Source of the DNA: Clostridium sp. KNHs205
GTDB lineage: Bacteria; Bacillota; Clostridia; Lachnospirales; Lachnospiraceae
Reading direction: 5' to 3'
DNA: 64,000 bases
Assembly (NCBI RefSeq): GCF_000702945.1
Contig: NZ_JNLE01000003.1
Coordinates: 186,001 to 250,000, forward strand
A program made the position numbers and the translations under genes. Under the pieces are notes generated by a model. It saw nothing but the letters and a program-made list of their open reading frames with translations. It was not told the DNA's origin and did not search any database. The number at the start of each line of letters is the position of its first letter. Position 1 is the stretch's first letter. Below are positions 36,831 through 46,113 of this stretch, piece by piece.

Positions 36831-36934
36831 AATGCTCCACCCTGCAACTTACAGTTAATGGAGACTATAAAGATACTTTTAATTATCCGCTTTATAGTGA
36901 TTCCTATTAAACTGTGTGTTACAAGGAGAGCATT
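36831..36934 (-). terminator. Large hairpin terminator after the chemoreceptor gene
   Basis: An imperfect palindrome of about 104 bases: AATGCTC ends, CACTATAAAG / CTTTATAG inner stem, and an ACAGTT arm. On the minus strand it ends in a run of seven T (complement of 36824-36830 plus flanks). It is unusually long for a terminator and could derive from a small repeat element. Confidence 0.65.
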
Positions 36935-36956
36935 AATATACATTTTCTTAATTTTA

Positions 36957-38885
36957 TTAAAATCTCTGTTCAAAAATCTTAAGGTTATTTGCATTTACTT
37001 CATAGGTGCCGGTATCCGTAACCTTCTTCACTTCTTTGCCTGCGAATATATCCACGAATAGTTCCAAAGGAACACTTCCCCATACAAAAGGCCTTTGGGC
37101 AACTGCTGCCTTAATGCTTCCTTTTTTCATATGCGCAGCTACTTCCTTTGTAAAGTCAATGGTTACCACTTTGATATCCAGTCCATGGCTCTCGACATAT
37201 CTTGCATATGCCAGTCCCCAACCCACATTGGTAGAGAAGAATAACCTGGTGTCCGGATAATCCTTTAACATCTTGGTAATTACTCTCTCTGCTTCTTCTT
37301 TGGAGGGTTCCCCGACAACCCCAACCTGGTGTACAGATATTTGGGAATTCTCTGTGACTTCTTTTATAAAACCTTCAGCTCTTTCTTCAATTGCTGCAAG
37401 TTTATAGTCCGTCCACATTCCGATTACAACATCTCCTCTGCCGCCTAAGAGCTGTTTTACAATCATACCTGCGCTGCGGCCGCATTGCAGTGTATTGGTA
37501 CCAATAATAGCTTCATGAGAAATTCCCTTAACCGGAGACTGAATGAATATGATTTTGACACCTTTCCCCGACAGGTTCCGAAGTTCTCTGGCAACCGCTT
37601 CATCCTCTATGGGTGAAATTGCAATTCCATCAAAGCTGTTAATGGAAATATTCTTAAGAATATCAACCATTTCTTTTGTTCCCTGTTCACCCCTGGACTT
37701 AGGCGCATAGATCTCAACCTCCATATTAAGTACTTTGGCGGTCTTTTGTGCTTCTTTTGCTGCCGGCTCCCAGAAAGGATCGTCCAAATCCCAGATAAGG
37801 GCTATCTTTTTCTTCTTCTTTACCACCAGAGAGGTCTTAATGGAATTAGAATTCTTCTCTATGTAAGATACCTTATCACATAACTCCCTGGTCATCTTAA
37901 CAAGGATATCAGCCATACTGTTCTGGCTTATCGTTAAGGAGGCAACCTCCTCCGTCGTTGCAGAGGACTCTTCCACAACAGCTGCTATGCTGCCTAATGC
38001 TTCAATAAGGGTAGTCTTTTCCCTTGTCAGCAGACTGACTTCTTCATTGAAATCCTTCTGTCTCTTTATGAATATATCCGCAGTATCATTCACCTGCTCC
38101 ACGGATTTAATTACTTTGCTCACAGCATGGTTCTGCTCTGTGAAAATTACAGTAGAAGAATCCATAACCCCTCTTAGGTTGTCCAATTGCCCTGTAATAT
38201 CTGAAAGTGATCTGCTGATATTCTCGCTGGCCTGCCTGCTCTCTTCAGACAGCTTCCGGACTTCTTCTGCAACCACTGCAAAACCCTTTCCTGCTTCTCC
38301 GGCTCTGGCAGCTTCTATGGAAGCATTCAAGGCAAGGAGGTTGGTCTGAGAGGCAATACTATATAATACTTTCGTTATCTCTGTTATGTTCTTGGTTTTA
38401 TTCAATAGGGTGTAGATGGCATCCGTAATTTCCGTCATGACCTTTTCATTCTTTTCCTGGTTAACGGACAGATTATGAATAGCTTCTTTTCCTTCTGCGT
38501 TTACTTCACTCATATCATAAGCAAGTCCTATCAATTCCTTGGATTTCATATCCATCTCATTGATCTTGTCTGCCAGATGATCTGCAACACCCATACATCT
38601 CCCCACATCATCTGCCTGGGATTGTGCTCCTTGAGCTATGTACTCTGAGGAATGCCTAACACTTAATGAGGTGTCAACGATTTCTTCCACTACGCCTTCC
38701 AGCTGCCCGGAAATGGATTTTACATTGTCAAAATCATTACGGAACTGAGTAAAGTATTTTCTGTAGTTATGGTACATATCATTTTGGTCTGTGTCATCAC
38801 TGCCGATAAACTCGTTCTCAAAATCCCAGTCCAACATTCTCTGTATCAAGATTGGTCTCTGTAATCTCCTGCTGCTCTTAAACAT
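36957..38885 (-). CDS. Soluble methyl-accepting chemotaxis-type receptor fused to a periplasmic-binding-protein domain
   Basis: A protein of about 642 aa in two parts. Residues about 60-380 form a chemoreceptor signalling domain with the hairpin tip [37 protein letters not shown]. Residues about 385-642 match sugar-binding periplasmic proteins of the LacI/ribose type ([63 protein letters not shown]). There is no signal peptide or membrane segment, so ligand sensing must be cytosolic. Start at ATG 38885 with AAGGGGG upstream; the 19-residue extension lacks support. A lysine-rich hinge (VVKKKKK) joins the domains. Confidence 0.9.
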   Translation of the reverse strand: MFKSSRRLQRPILIQRMLDWDFENEFIGSDDTDQNDMYHNYRKYFTQFRNDFDNVKSISGQLEGVVEEIVDTSLSVRHSSEYIAQGAQSQADDVGRCMGVADHLADKINEMDMKSKELIGLAYDMSEVNAEGKEAIHNLSVNQEKNEKVMTEITDAIYTLLNKTKNITEITKVLYSIASQTNLLALNASIEAARAGEAGKGFAVVAEEVRKLSEESRQASENISRSLSDITGQLDNLRGVMDSSTVIFTEQNHAVSKVIKSVEQVNDTADIFIKRQKDFNEEVSLLTREKTTLIEALGSIAAVVEESSATTEEVASLTISQNSMADILVKMTRELCDKVSYIEKNSNSIKTSLVVKKKKKIALIWDLDDPFWEPAAKEAQKTAKVLNMEVEIYAPKSRGEQGTKEMVDILKNISINSFDGIAISPIEDEAVARELRNLSGKGVKIIFIQSPVKGISHEAIIGTNTLQCGRSAGMIVKQLLGGRGDVVIGMWTDYKLAAIEERAEGFIKEVTENSQISVHQVGVVGEPSKEEAERVITKMLKDYPDTRLFFSTNVGWGLAYARYVESHGLDIKVVTIDFTKEVAAHMKKGSIKAAVAQRPFVWGSVPLELFVDIFAGKEVKKVTDTGTYEVNANNLKIFEQRF

Positions 38886-39181
38886 AGTTAACCCCCTTAA
38901 AGTTATATTAATTATTGTATCACCAATTTGTGCATAATTCAATTTATTTCTTTGTACCCCGTCGTTTATTATGTGTTTTTGTATTTATTTTTACATCTAT
39001 ACAATAATTATATAGTTGTTTTGCATAATATTTTTTTAAAATAGTATATTATTCTACATTTTACGTTGTATATTATACATAAATCGACTCTTTTCATCTT
39101 TTGTTCTGTTTCTTCTGTTTTTTACTTTTATTGTTATATAAACACCTGTACTATCGGGCGTTGCTCTTTAGAGGAGGAAAT

Positions 39182-39328
39182 TTGTCTAATACCGCAAAAC
39201 CCGGAGATTTAGTAGTAAGTTTCCAAAATCACAAAAGCAGTATAATTACATGTGAGGCGGGCAGCAGGTTCCAAGGATATTCAAACAAGTCTCCATTCAA
39301 TTTACTGACGATTCTAATTCATGTTTAA
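39182..39328 (+). CDS. Candidate 48-aa small protein with TTG start
   Basis: GAGGAGG directly precedes TTG at 39182, giving MSNTAKPGDLVVSFQNHKSS and then ITCEAGSRFQGYSN. The ribosome binding site is strong, though its spacing is short. No family recognised. Could be a fragment of a lost gene. Confidence 0.3.
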   Translation: MSNTAKPGDLVVSFQNHKSSIITCEAGSRFQGYSNKSPFNLLTILIHV

Positions 39329-39382
39329 ATCCCCCAGGACAAAGGATTAGAAAAGAGATATCTCACAGGAATAAACTCTTCT

Positions 39383-39462
39383 AAAAAAGGGCTGCTGTAT
39401 TTATACTACAGACTTCAGAAATTTTATTTACATTCTGTTACCTTATACAAATACAACAACCC
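39383..39462 (-). terminator. Terminator after the amidase gene
   Basis: GGGTTGTTGTATTTGTA pairs with TATAAATACAGCAGCCC along 16-17 positions with several G-U pairs, around a 40-base loop. T6 follows on the minus strand. It starts 8 bases after the amidase stop. Confidence 0.85.
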
Positions 39463-39469
39463 TGATATT

Positions 39470-40372
39470 CTATTTCTTTCTGCCTTTTGACAAAGCGGTA
39501 ATGGTATTACTGCCGGCTCCCCAGCCGGAATCTTTACCGGTCTGATTCCAACCAAGTTTTTCCCAGTAAATAAGCACTGCTATCCTTGTCTTGTTACCAT
39601 ATTTTCCATCCACTGCTATAGGTATAAAGCTTTCTCCGGTAAGCACTGCGTTCAGCTTCTCCTGAAGCCACTTGATATCCTTTACGGAGGAGCTTTTCTT
39701 AATGGTCTTCTTTGGTATATATACTTCAGAAACATATTTAACACCGGTATATTCGCAGATGCCTTTACAGATTTCCTGGGCGGACTCTTTCCAGAAAGCA
39801 CTGTTTCCCATCATCTGCAAGGCTTCCCTTTCATTGGTCATGAAACACAGCTCTGTAAGAATTGCTCCTTTGGTTCCAAGGGTATTGCAGTTACACATGG
39901 CAAGGGCTGACTTCTTTATTCCTCTGTTTACCTGAGAGGTTCCTTGTGCCAAATATTTCAGCACTGCTTTCGCAAGCTTTTCGGATTTACCGCTGTAACT
40001 GCTATGAATATAAACTTCTACTCCGTCTGCCGCATTAAAGGTCTTTCCATCACCGTATGCATTATAGTGTATACTTACAGAGTAATCACACTTTGCATTC
40101 CTGATGGCAGTCTGTCTTTCCGTGAGAGGGGTATCGGCATCATTTTTCGGATTATTATCATTAAATCCGGTCATAACCGTGGTAAATCCACAGCGTTTAA
40201 GCTCCTGAACCAGAAGATAGGCCACCCCTACAGCCGCTACATGTTCCCTGATGCTTTCACCTTTTTTTATATCTGCTTTTCCGTCTTTGTCAAAATCCAC
40301 ATCTGTTGGCACGGGAGGTGTGCGTTTACCGGCAGTGTCATAGCCATGTCCTGCATCAACTGCTATTTTCAT
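39470..40372 (-). CDS. N-acetylmuramoyl-L-alanine amidase without signal peptide (endolysin-like)
   Basis: Cleaves the sugar-peptide bond of peptidoglycan. Amidase_3 motifs: first zinc His in VDAGHGYD, Glu in GESIREH, His in SVSIHYNAYG, and catalytic Glu in LTELCFMTNERE. The C-terminal 75 residues (VKDIKWLQEKLNAVL, VDGKYGNKTRIAVLIYWEKLGW) are a peptidoglycan-binding-1-like domain. The start MKIAVDAGHG lies directly at the catalytic fold, so there is no signal peptide. The enzyme could act in mother-cell lysis or derive from a prophage. No phage genes are nearby. Confidence 0.92.
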   Translation of the reverse strand: MKIAVDAGHGYDTAGKRTPPVPTDVDFDKDGKADIKKGESIREHVAAVGVAYLLVQELKRCGFTTVMTGFNDNNPKNDADTPLTERQTAIRNAKCDYSVSIHYNAYGDGKTFNAADGVEVYIHSSYSGKSEKLAKAVLKYLAQGTSQVNRGIKKSALAMCNCNTLGTKGAILTELCFMTNEREALQMMGNSAFWKESAQEICKGICEYTGVKYVSEVYIPKKTIKKSSSVKDIKWLQEKLNAVLTGESFIPIAVDGKYGNKTRIAVLIYWEKLGWNQTGKDSGWGAGSNTITALSKGRKK

Positions 40373-40694
40373 TTTTGCCCTCCTTACTATATTGAATTGG
40401 GTTAGACATTTTATTATAATTAATATATTCTTTGGTCTGTTAACGTTTTCTATTTACTTATATCTATGAAATAAGTCAATTATCATGTAACTTTTGTTTG
40501 CCGTAATATATTCCGGCATAATAGTATATTTAAATACGTCTAGATAAGTGCGGGTTTTAGGACGTTTTTAGGTACTTTTGAAAAATACTGGACAGCATGA
40601 TTATTATAATGCAATTGATCATAAGTTTTGCCTTGCCTTGGGATATTCTCGAATAATCTTAAGGCATTTTAAGAAAGGAATGGTGATTAGTGTA
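40373..40694. other. Intergenic region amidase / small membrane protein
   Basis: 322 bases holding divergent promoters. No gene was recognised. The in-frame extension of the downstream gene back to 40578 lacks a ribosome binding site. Confidence 0.6.
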
Positions 40695-40985
40695 ATGACG
40701 AAACGAGAGTTAAAATTTCTACTTACAGATCTGGAATTATATAGTTCTAAGAAAATAACAGAAGAAGAAGCTGTGCAAAAAGATCCCCAAACAATCTACC
40801 ACGAAAATGGGAGTGTTTATGAATGGGAGGATACAGAACTTGACCATGAGGATATGCTCCTGGCATTGCAGGCTAAGCAAACCGCAGACATCCATGCCAT
40901 TAAGAATATCTGCGGTTTCTTTGCTTTTGTATTGTGTATTTTTCTCATCTGGCTGGTGTTTAGCTTATTTGCAATAGTACTCTAG
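40695..40985 (+). CDS. Small protein with C-terminal membrane anchor, unknown function
   Basis: 96 aa from ATG 40695, chosen because GGTGAT, an exact anti-Shine-Dalgarno complement, lies 7 bases upstream. The cytosolic part is acidic and helical (KRELKFLLTDLELYSSKKITEEEAV). One C-terminal membrane helix follows (IKNICGFFAFVLCIFLIWLVF). No family recognised. Three bases separate its stop from the convergent acetyltransferase. Confidence 0.65.
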   Translation: MTKRELKFLLTDLELYSSKKITEEEAVQKDPQTIYHENGSVYEWEDTELDHEDMLLALQAKQTADIHAIKNICGFFAFVLCIFLIWLVFSLFAIVL

Positions 40986-40988
40986 ATT

Positions 40989-41537
40989 TTATCTATCCTC
41001 TCTTAGGATAGCATAATAGGCAGTATCACAAATACCGGTATTATTCTTATCCCCCTGCCGCTTGATTCCTTCAAAGCGCAGGCCGCATTTTTCCATAACT
41101 TTACCGGAGGCTGGATTTTTAGTGTCATGTCTTGCTTCAAGGCGGTTAAATCCAACCTCCTCAAAGAGATAATCCCTTACTGCTGAGAATGCTTCTGTCA
41201 TAATATTTTTGCCCCAGAAAGCCCTTCCACAGCAGTAACCTATCTCAGCCGCAGAAATCTGTTCATTCATATGTACCACTCCTATACTTCCGATTGGTTC
41301 CTGTATTTCTTTCAGTACCATACACCAGTGATAATTATCCGTTTCTCTCGCTTTCTCTTCCCATATGCCAAGAAGTGCTCTGGTGCCTTCTACATTTGGG
41401 TGTACCGGCCAGGTGAGATATCTGGTCACCTCTTCATCACTGGCCCAGTTTCGATACATATCTTCTGCATCCTCTGTACTAAAAGCCCGTAGTATTAAGC
41501 GCTCTGTTTCTAATGTTTTTGTTCCCAGATGATTCAT
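40989..41537 (-). CDS. GNAT acetyltransferase, RimJ/RimL-like
   Basis: 182 aa. The RimJ/L pattern LGTKTLETERLILRAFSTEDAEDMYRNWASDEEV opens the protein. The acetyl-CoA loop region reads EIGYCCGRAFWGKNIMTEAFSAVRDYLF. NPASGKVMEKCGLRFEG ends the fold. It probably acetylates a protein N-terminus or small amine; the substrate is unknown. GGGGGAG precedes the ATG. It stands alone. Confidence 0.9.
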   Translation of the reverse strand: MNHLGTKTLETERLILRAFSTEDAEDMYRNWASDEEVTRYLTWPVHPNVEGTRALLGIWEEKARETDNYHWCMVLKEIQEPIGSIGVVHMNEQISAAEIGYCCGRAFWGKNIMTEAFSAVRDYLFEEVGFNRLEARHDTKNPASGKVMEKCGLRFEGIKRQGDKNNTGICDTAYYAILREDR

Positions 41538-41704
41538 AATAAGCTCCCCCTTTTATTTTATTTTTATTATATATTTCTTCTCACGACTAATAGGTCATCA
41601 ACCGGCTGGTTAAGAAGTAGGAAATCTCTTCCTCTTACATTATACATTACCACCCTTTGTGCCTTTATTTCACCGGCTTCTATAGCCGCCCCATGAATTA
41701 TATG

Positions 41705-43465
41705 CTAATCTGAGGGAAGAAAGTAGACAGCAGTCTGGTTCCAGGTATTATCATTCTTTAATTCCAGTTCTGTTAATACATAGCCGATACAATCCACATG
41801 GACACCTGTAGGACCGGTAAGATATTGCTTTATGATTAATTTTACCTTTTCCTCTTTCATTTGTACAGCAAAATCACATATTCCGTCAGCTGCCACAGGC
41901 TCAGCTGCTTTTCCCTGTAATTTGCTCCATTCCTCTGTTTGGCCGGTTCTGGCATAATGAGCACCTAATATATCCTTATCAACCTGTAGGACTCTTCTTT
42001 TCTTGTAGTCCAGTATAACCGCTGAGGTTCCATCCCAGTTCAGATAGTATGGAATCCCCGCAAAGACATCATATTCCGCCGGTAAGGCAACGGACTGGTA
42101 TACCTGACCCTGTTTTGCATACACCAGCAATCCATAGATTCCGTCTCCTCCATTTGAACCCATATCACTTATAAGAATAATTTCATTCTTCCCGTCGTTG
42201 TTCAGGTCCGCTCCTGCTATCTTAAATTCTTCCCTTCCCGGCTCCAAGCCATCTATTATCAAGACCTCCTGATTACCAAAGTTTACCGTAATGGTATTCG
42301 TACTGCCTTTTCTTTCTATAAGCGCAGTATCTTCAACACCGTCACCATCATAATCTTCTCCCTTATAATAGTCTTTCAAATAATAATTATGAGCCCTGCC
42401 AAAAAGTGAGCCAATTTCACCCTTCTCCACTATATCATCCACACTGCCATTATTACCTGATTCTCCTTTGTCTTTTCTGCTATTTTCGATGCTGTCTTCT
42501 CTGTCAACCGCTCTTACATCCCCTTTAACCGCAGGACTCAAAAATAACCCTATACATACAAATGCTACTATCAGCAGCGAAACTGATATAAGCCATCCTG
42601 CAGGCTTTTTATACTTTAAGATATTCTTGATTCTGCCCTTAACACTGTTTTCTCCAAACCCCAAAGGCACTCCTCTTAAGGAATCAACGCCTGCTGACAG
42701 GGACAGCAAAGAGTGCGAGTACTGCTTTTTGATACCTGTACCCAACTTCTTAACCACTGCTTCATCGCAGGACATCTCCATATCCCTATTCATAAGGACA
42801 AAAGAAAGCCAAACCAGAGGATTAAACCAATGCACACAGCAGATAGCAAAAGCCAGAACTTTTATCAGGTAATCTTTTCTCTTTATATGTACTCGCTCAT
42901 GTTCAATAATATATTGCTCCTCAGCTTCCCTTAGTCCTTCCGGCAGGTATATTACCGGCTTTATTATTCCCATAACAAAAGCCGTTTTCACAACAGGTGT
43001 TTTATACAGGTTATCCCTTATCCAAACAGCACCAGTTAATTTCTTACGAAATGCCAGATAGGACTTCGCCTGAAAGAACACAATCAACACCAGACCTATC
43101 AGCCAAAGAATTATCAGGTAATCCATAACGGAAGGACTTTTAACCTTATATGCTGTAATTACAGGTTCAGCCGCTATTTCTTTAACGGGTTCTTCTGAGG
43201 GTGTCTGCTCACGGGTCATGATATTCTCTGGGTCAGGTAGTATCAGATAACTTTCTACCCTCTGGGAGTTCACCTGTTTTGGTATAAGGCTTATCATACT
43301 TTCCAGGGTTACAGGACATATCAGCTTTAGAAATACTATACCCCATAGGCAATAGGAAAACACTTTAGGCGATTTTCCAAGTAAAAACCTTACCCCCAAT
43401 ACAAACAGAATGACATAGCAGGAGATAAAGCTCATATTTAATATTTCAAGAAACCATTTCTCCAC
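41705..43465 (-). CDS. M56 (BlaR1/MecR1-like) membrane metallopeptidase with calcium-binding-like C-terminal domain
   Basis: Four or more membrane segments (about residues 5-25, 35-60, 112-130, and after 290) surround the peptidase site HERVH (in YIIEHERVHIKRKDY) and DMEMSCDEAVV. In the family this protease cuts or triggers cutting of a BlaI-type repressor. The C-terminal outside part lacks a penicillin-binding sensor. It has DYDGDGVEDTALIE and ADLNNDGKNEIILISD, resembling FG-GAP/EF-hand-like repeats, so the signal sensed is probably not a beta-lactam. The start overlaps the blaI stop by one base. Confidence 0.88.
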   Translation of the reverse strand: MEKWFLEILNMSFISCYVILFVLGVRFLLGKSPKVFSYCLWGIVFLKLICPVTLESMISLIPKQVNSQRVESYLILPDPENIMTREQTPSEEPVKEIAAEPVITAYKVKSPSVMDYLIILWLIGLVLIVFFQAKSYLAFRKKLTGAVWIRDNLYKTPVVKTAFVMGIIKPVIYLPEGLREAEEQYIIEHERVHIKRKDYLIKVLAFAICCVHWFNPLVWLSFVLMNRDMEMSCDEAVVKKLGTGIKKQYSHSLLSLSAGVDSLRGVPLGFGENSVKGRIKNILKYKKPAGWLISVSLLIVAFVCIGLFLSPAVKGDVRAVDREDSIENSRKDKGESGNNGSVDDIVEKGEIGSLFGRAHNYYLKDYYKGEDYDGDGVEDTALIERKGSTNTITVNFGNQEVLIIDGLEPGREEFKIAGADLNNDGKNEIILISDMGSNGGDGIYGLLVYAKQGQVYQSVALPAEYDVFAGIPYYLNWDGTSAVILDYKKRRVLQVDKDILGAHYARTGQTEEWSKLQGKAAEPVAADGICDFAVQMKEEKVKLIIKQYLTGPTGVHVDCIGYVLTELELKNDNTWNQTAVYFLPSD

Positions 43466-43827
43466 TATCTATCCTCCTCATAGGTATCTATAATTTGCCT
43501 TAATTCCTCTATTTGCTTTCCGGTAAGCTTCTTACGGCTGATAAAGGCTGTCAGGAATTTTGGCAGCGAACCGTCGTAATTTTTTCCCAGAAACTCCTCA
43601 CTTTTTAACTGCAGGTATCCTTCCCTTGACACAATAGCCGTTACAACGGCTCCTTCATTTTTCAAAATACCTTTAATACATAGTTTTTTTAGTACCGTAT
43701 ACGTTGTTGATTTCTTCCATCCCCATGCTTCCTGGCATAATCTAACCAGCTCTCCGGAAGCTAAAGGCTCCCTGCTCCATATGAATTCTGCAAATTTGTA
43801 TTCACTTTCAGTCATAATATATGCCAT
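43465..43827 (-). CDS. BlaI/MecI-family transcriptional repressor
   Basis: A 120-aa winged-helix repressor: MAYIMTESEYKFAEFIWSREPLASGELVR, then the recognition part GWKKSTTYTVLKKLCIKGILKN, and a C-terminal dimer helix region ending in IEELRQIIDTYEEDR. GGAGGAG precedes the ATG. Co-transcribed with the M56 peptidase. Two palindromic operators lie just upstream (43843-43896), consistent with autoregulation. Confidence 0.93.
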   Translation of the reverse strand: MAYIMTESEYKFAEFIWSREPLASGELVRLCQEAWGWKKSTTYTVLKKLCIKGILKNEGAVVTAIVSREGYLQLKSEEFLGKNYDGSLPKFLTAFISRKKLTGKQIEELRQIIDTYEEDR

Positions 43828-43842
43828 AAGTTTCTCCTCCTT

Positions 43843-43861
43843 GGTCTATAATTCATAGACC
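43843..43861. promoter_or_regulatory. BlaI-type operator 1
   Basis: GGTCTATAATTCATAGACC is a near-perfect palindrome 15 bases upstream of the blaI start codon and overlaps its leader. It shares the GTCTATA core with operator 2. Confidence 0.8.
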
Positions 43862-43876
43862 TGTTTCTGTATTGTT

Positions 43877-43896
43877 AGTCTATATCTTATAGACCT
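43877..43896. promoter_or_regulatory. BlaI-type operator 2
   Basis: AGTCTATATCTTATAGACCT repeats the GTCTATA-N3-TATAGAC pattern of operator 1, 34 bases further upstream. Likely bound by the adjacent BlaI-like repressor. Confidence 0.8.
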
Positions 43897-44132
43897 AAAA
43901 GTCAATCAAAAATTATGCAACTTATCAATAACATGGGAAGTACTATAGAAACTTTAGCGAACACATCTTTGCAAACTTTAGTTATTAGAAGCTACATGCA
44001 GGTTATTAAAATGTATACATATTAAAAGAAGATAATTAAAAGGGAGGCTTTATCCCATCTAGTTATCTTCTTCAAAGAAAATATTTTCTAATTTTTAGTA
44101 TAGATTACTCCTGGTTGTTTCTTAAGATTACC

Positions 44133-44305
44133 TTATAGTTGTTTCTATAAAGATATCTTATAGTTGCTTCTATAAAGATATCTCATAGCTTCTTCTATAA
44201 AGAATACCCCATAGTTACTTCTATAAAAAACACCTCTTAGTTTTTTCTATAAAGAATGCTTCATAGTTGCTTTAATAAAGAATACCTCTTAGTTAAATTA
44301 TTCAA
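44133..44305. repeat. Seven-unit tandem array of small palindromes, period 25-26 bp
   Basis: Each unit contains a TAGTT-type core at 44136, 44161, 44186, 44212, 44238, 44264 and 44290. Well-kept units read TATAGTTGCTTCTATA, a 5-bp stem with a 6-base loop. Units 5-7 are more degraded. Spacing is not that of CRISPR, and there are no unique spacers. It lies between pstB and blaI. Confidence 0.85.
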
Positions 44306-44476
44306 TAAATACCAGTATTTTAATAATTTCTTTAATCATCAATCTGGCAGTACATCCTATATGGTAAAACAATATCGTTTAAACAGTCAGCTATGTAATG
44401 AAAATTCCTCTATTTTTTAAAACTCCCACAAGATAAAACCGTTAAAACTATAATCCCTCTTCCCTTGCCTTTCTCA

Positions 44477-45226
44477 TCACCCAAAATGCCCGCTAACATA
44501 TTCAGCTGTCTTTTCATGTTTAGGATTTGTAAAAATAATATCCGTGGTATCATATTCCACCAAATCACCAAAAAGGAAGAAGGCAGTTTTATCAGCAATA
44601 CGGGAAGCCTGCTGCATATTGTGGGTAACAATAACGACGGTATAGGTCTTTTTTAACTCCACAATCAGATCTTCAATCTTATAAGTGGATATGGGATCCA
44701 GGGAGCTGGTGGCTTCATCCATTAAGATTACCTCAGGATTCAGGGCAATGGTTCTGGCAATGCATAATCTCTGCTGCTGTCCGCCGGAAAGGGAGAGTGC
44801 ACTCTTTTTCAAACGGTCCTTGACTTCCTCCCAAAGCGCTGCCCCCTTTAAGCTGTTCTCAACGATCTCATCGATTTCACGTTTTTTCTTACCGTAGTAT
44901 TTAGGTGCATAAGCAACGTTGTCATAGATACTTAAAGGAAATGGATTTGGTTTTTGAAATACCATGCCAATCTTCTTTCGGATTAACATAGGGTCTATCT
45001 TACTGTCATATATGTTAATATTGTCAAATATTACCTCTCCAGTTATTCTGCATCCCGGAATAATATCATTCATTCGGTTCAAAGTCTTTAGGAAAGTCGT
45101 CTTTCCGCAGCCGGAAGGCCCGATTAATGCCGTAATTTCATTTTTCTCAATATCCATATTGATATTGTTGATTGCCTGCTTCTCTCCGTAAAAGAGGTCT
45201 AAGTCTTTTGTAGTTATGATACCCAT
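44477..45226 (-). CDS. pstB: Phosphate ABC transporter ATP-binding protein PstB
   Basis: The ATPase of the high-affinity phosphate importer. Motifs: Walker [10 protein letters not shown], PstB-specific [18 protein letters not shown], signature [15 protein letters not shown], and Walker [14 protein letters not shown]. The 249-aa length is normal. It overlaps pstA by one base. It is the last gene of the cluster; no phoU follows. Confidence 0.97.
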   Translation of the reverse strand: MGIITTKDLDLFYGEKQAINNINMDIEKNEITALIGPSGCGKTTFLKTLNRMNDIIPGCRITGEVIFDNINIYDSKIDPMLIRKKIGMVFQKPNPFPLSIYDNVAYAPKYYGKKKREIDEIVENSLKGAALWEEVKDRLKKSALSLSGGQQQRLCIARTIALNPEVILMDEATSSLDPISTYKIEDLIVELKKTYTVVIVTHNMQQASRIADKTAFFLFGDLVEYDTTDIIFTNPKHEKTAEYVSGHFG

Positions 45227-46113
45227 TATTTAAAGCTCACTTTCTTCTTAAAGATTCCTGCTATTGTATTGGCAGCCAGATTAATAATAAATACCAGAAT
45301 AATTAAAACAGCAGCCATTGCATAAGGTACCCAGTCGGGTGCTCCGCCTTCTGTGGCGTATAGATAAAGCTGTACCGTAAGCCCCGCTCCCGGTTCTAAA
45401 ATATGTTTTCCATAATTGGCAGGCATGGTATAGTCCACACCAGCGGTGTAAAGTAACGCTGCCGATTCACTCACAATTCGCCCGATACTTAGGATTATGG
45501 CAACCACTATACCCGGAAGTGCACAGGGCAGCAAAATAGTTCGGATGATATGCAGCTTTGAGGTTCCAAGAGAAAAGGCCGCCTCTCTGTATGTGGGATT
45601 TACCTGCAGGAGAGCTTCTTCCGTGGTCCGAATCAGGGTAGGAAGTACAATCAGGGTACAGGTTAAAGCTCCTGCCAACATAGAACCGCCGCTGCTGCCG
45701 GCTTTCAGGGTATTAATAAAGAAAGCCAGCCCAAATAAGCCATATACAATAGAGGGAATACCCGCAAGGATTTCTATGGCAAACCGTATAGACGAGATAA
45801 TTTTGCCGGGCTTTGAATATTCAGCAAGATAGATGGCTGTACCGATACCAAGGGGTATGGACAATATAAGGGAAAGGAACACTATATATAAAGTATTGAT
45901 AATCATAGGTGCAATCCCGTATGTCTCATATAAACGGGAGGGTGCCGTAGTAAGAAACTCAAAGCTGATATAGGGAAGTCCCTTTACGATCAAATATAAG
46001 ATAATAGCTATGACCATTAAAGTAACTGCAGCTGTTACGGAATATATCAGTGCCCGAACAGCAATAACTCCAGGTTTAATTTTCTTTTCATAGAGGTTCT
46101 TATCCATTTGCAT
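45226..46113 (-). CDS. pstA: Phosphate ABC transporter permease PstA
   Basis: A 295-aa inner-membrane permease with six or so segments. The EAA-like cytosolic loop contains [29 protein letters not shown]. The family segment [15 protein letters not shown] is present. The start (ATG 46113, or ATG 46107) overlaps the pstC end by about 14 bases, so translation is coupled. Confidence 0.95.
   Translation of the reverse strand: MQMDKNLYEKKIKPGVIAVRALIYSVTAAVTLMVIAIILYLIVKGLPYISFEFLTTAPSRLYETYGIAPMIINTLYIVFLSLILSIPLGIGTAIYLAEYSKPGKIISSIRFAIEILAGIPSIVYGLFGLAFFINTLKAGSSGGSMLAGALTCTLIVLPTLIRTTEEALLQVNPTYREAAFSLGTSKLHIIRTILLPCALPGIVVAIILSIGRIVSESAALLYTAGVDYTMPANYGKHILEPGAGLTVQLYLYATEGGAPDWVPYAMAAVLIILVFIINLAANTIAGIFKKKVSFK

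Larger units (their letters stand above)
36295..36956. other. Intergenic region before the nuclease pair
   Basis: Holds the minus-strand promoter (TATAAT-like near 36530-36536), the leader hairpin (36390-36420), a T-box-like string (36787-36797) and a large terminator hairpin (36831-36934). Frames at 36304-36555 and 36858-37061 overlap these signals and are not called. Confidence 0.6.
38886..39469. other. Intergenic region between chemoreceptor and amidase genes
   Basis: AT-rich. Contains the chemoreceptor promoter region, one low-confidence plus-strand small frame (39182-39328), and the amidase terminator (39383-39462). Confidence 0.6.
43828..44476. other. Intergenic region pstB / blaI
   Basis: 649 bases. 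Holds two BlaI-type operators near blaI and a seven-unit palindrome array (44133-44305). No protein gene was recognised. Confidence 0.6.

Noticed and set aside
39470..40372. Prophage remnant
   Set aside because: Only the amidase is phage-like; no integrase, structural or att sequences were seen.
44133..44305. CRISPR array
   Set aside because: Units abut without unique spacers, degrade quickly, and no cas genes are present.
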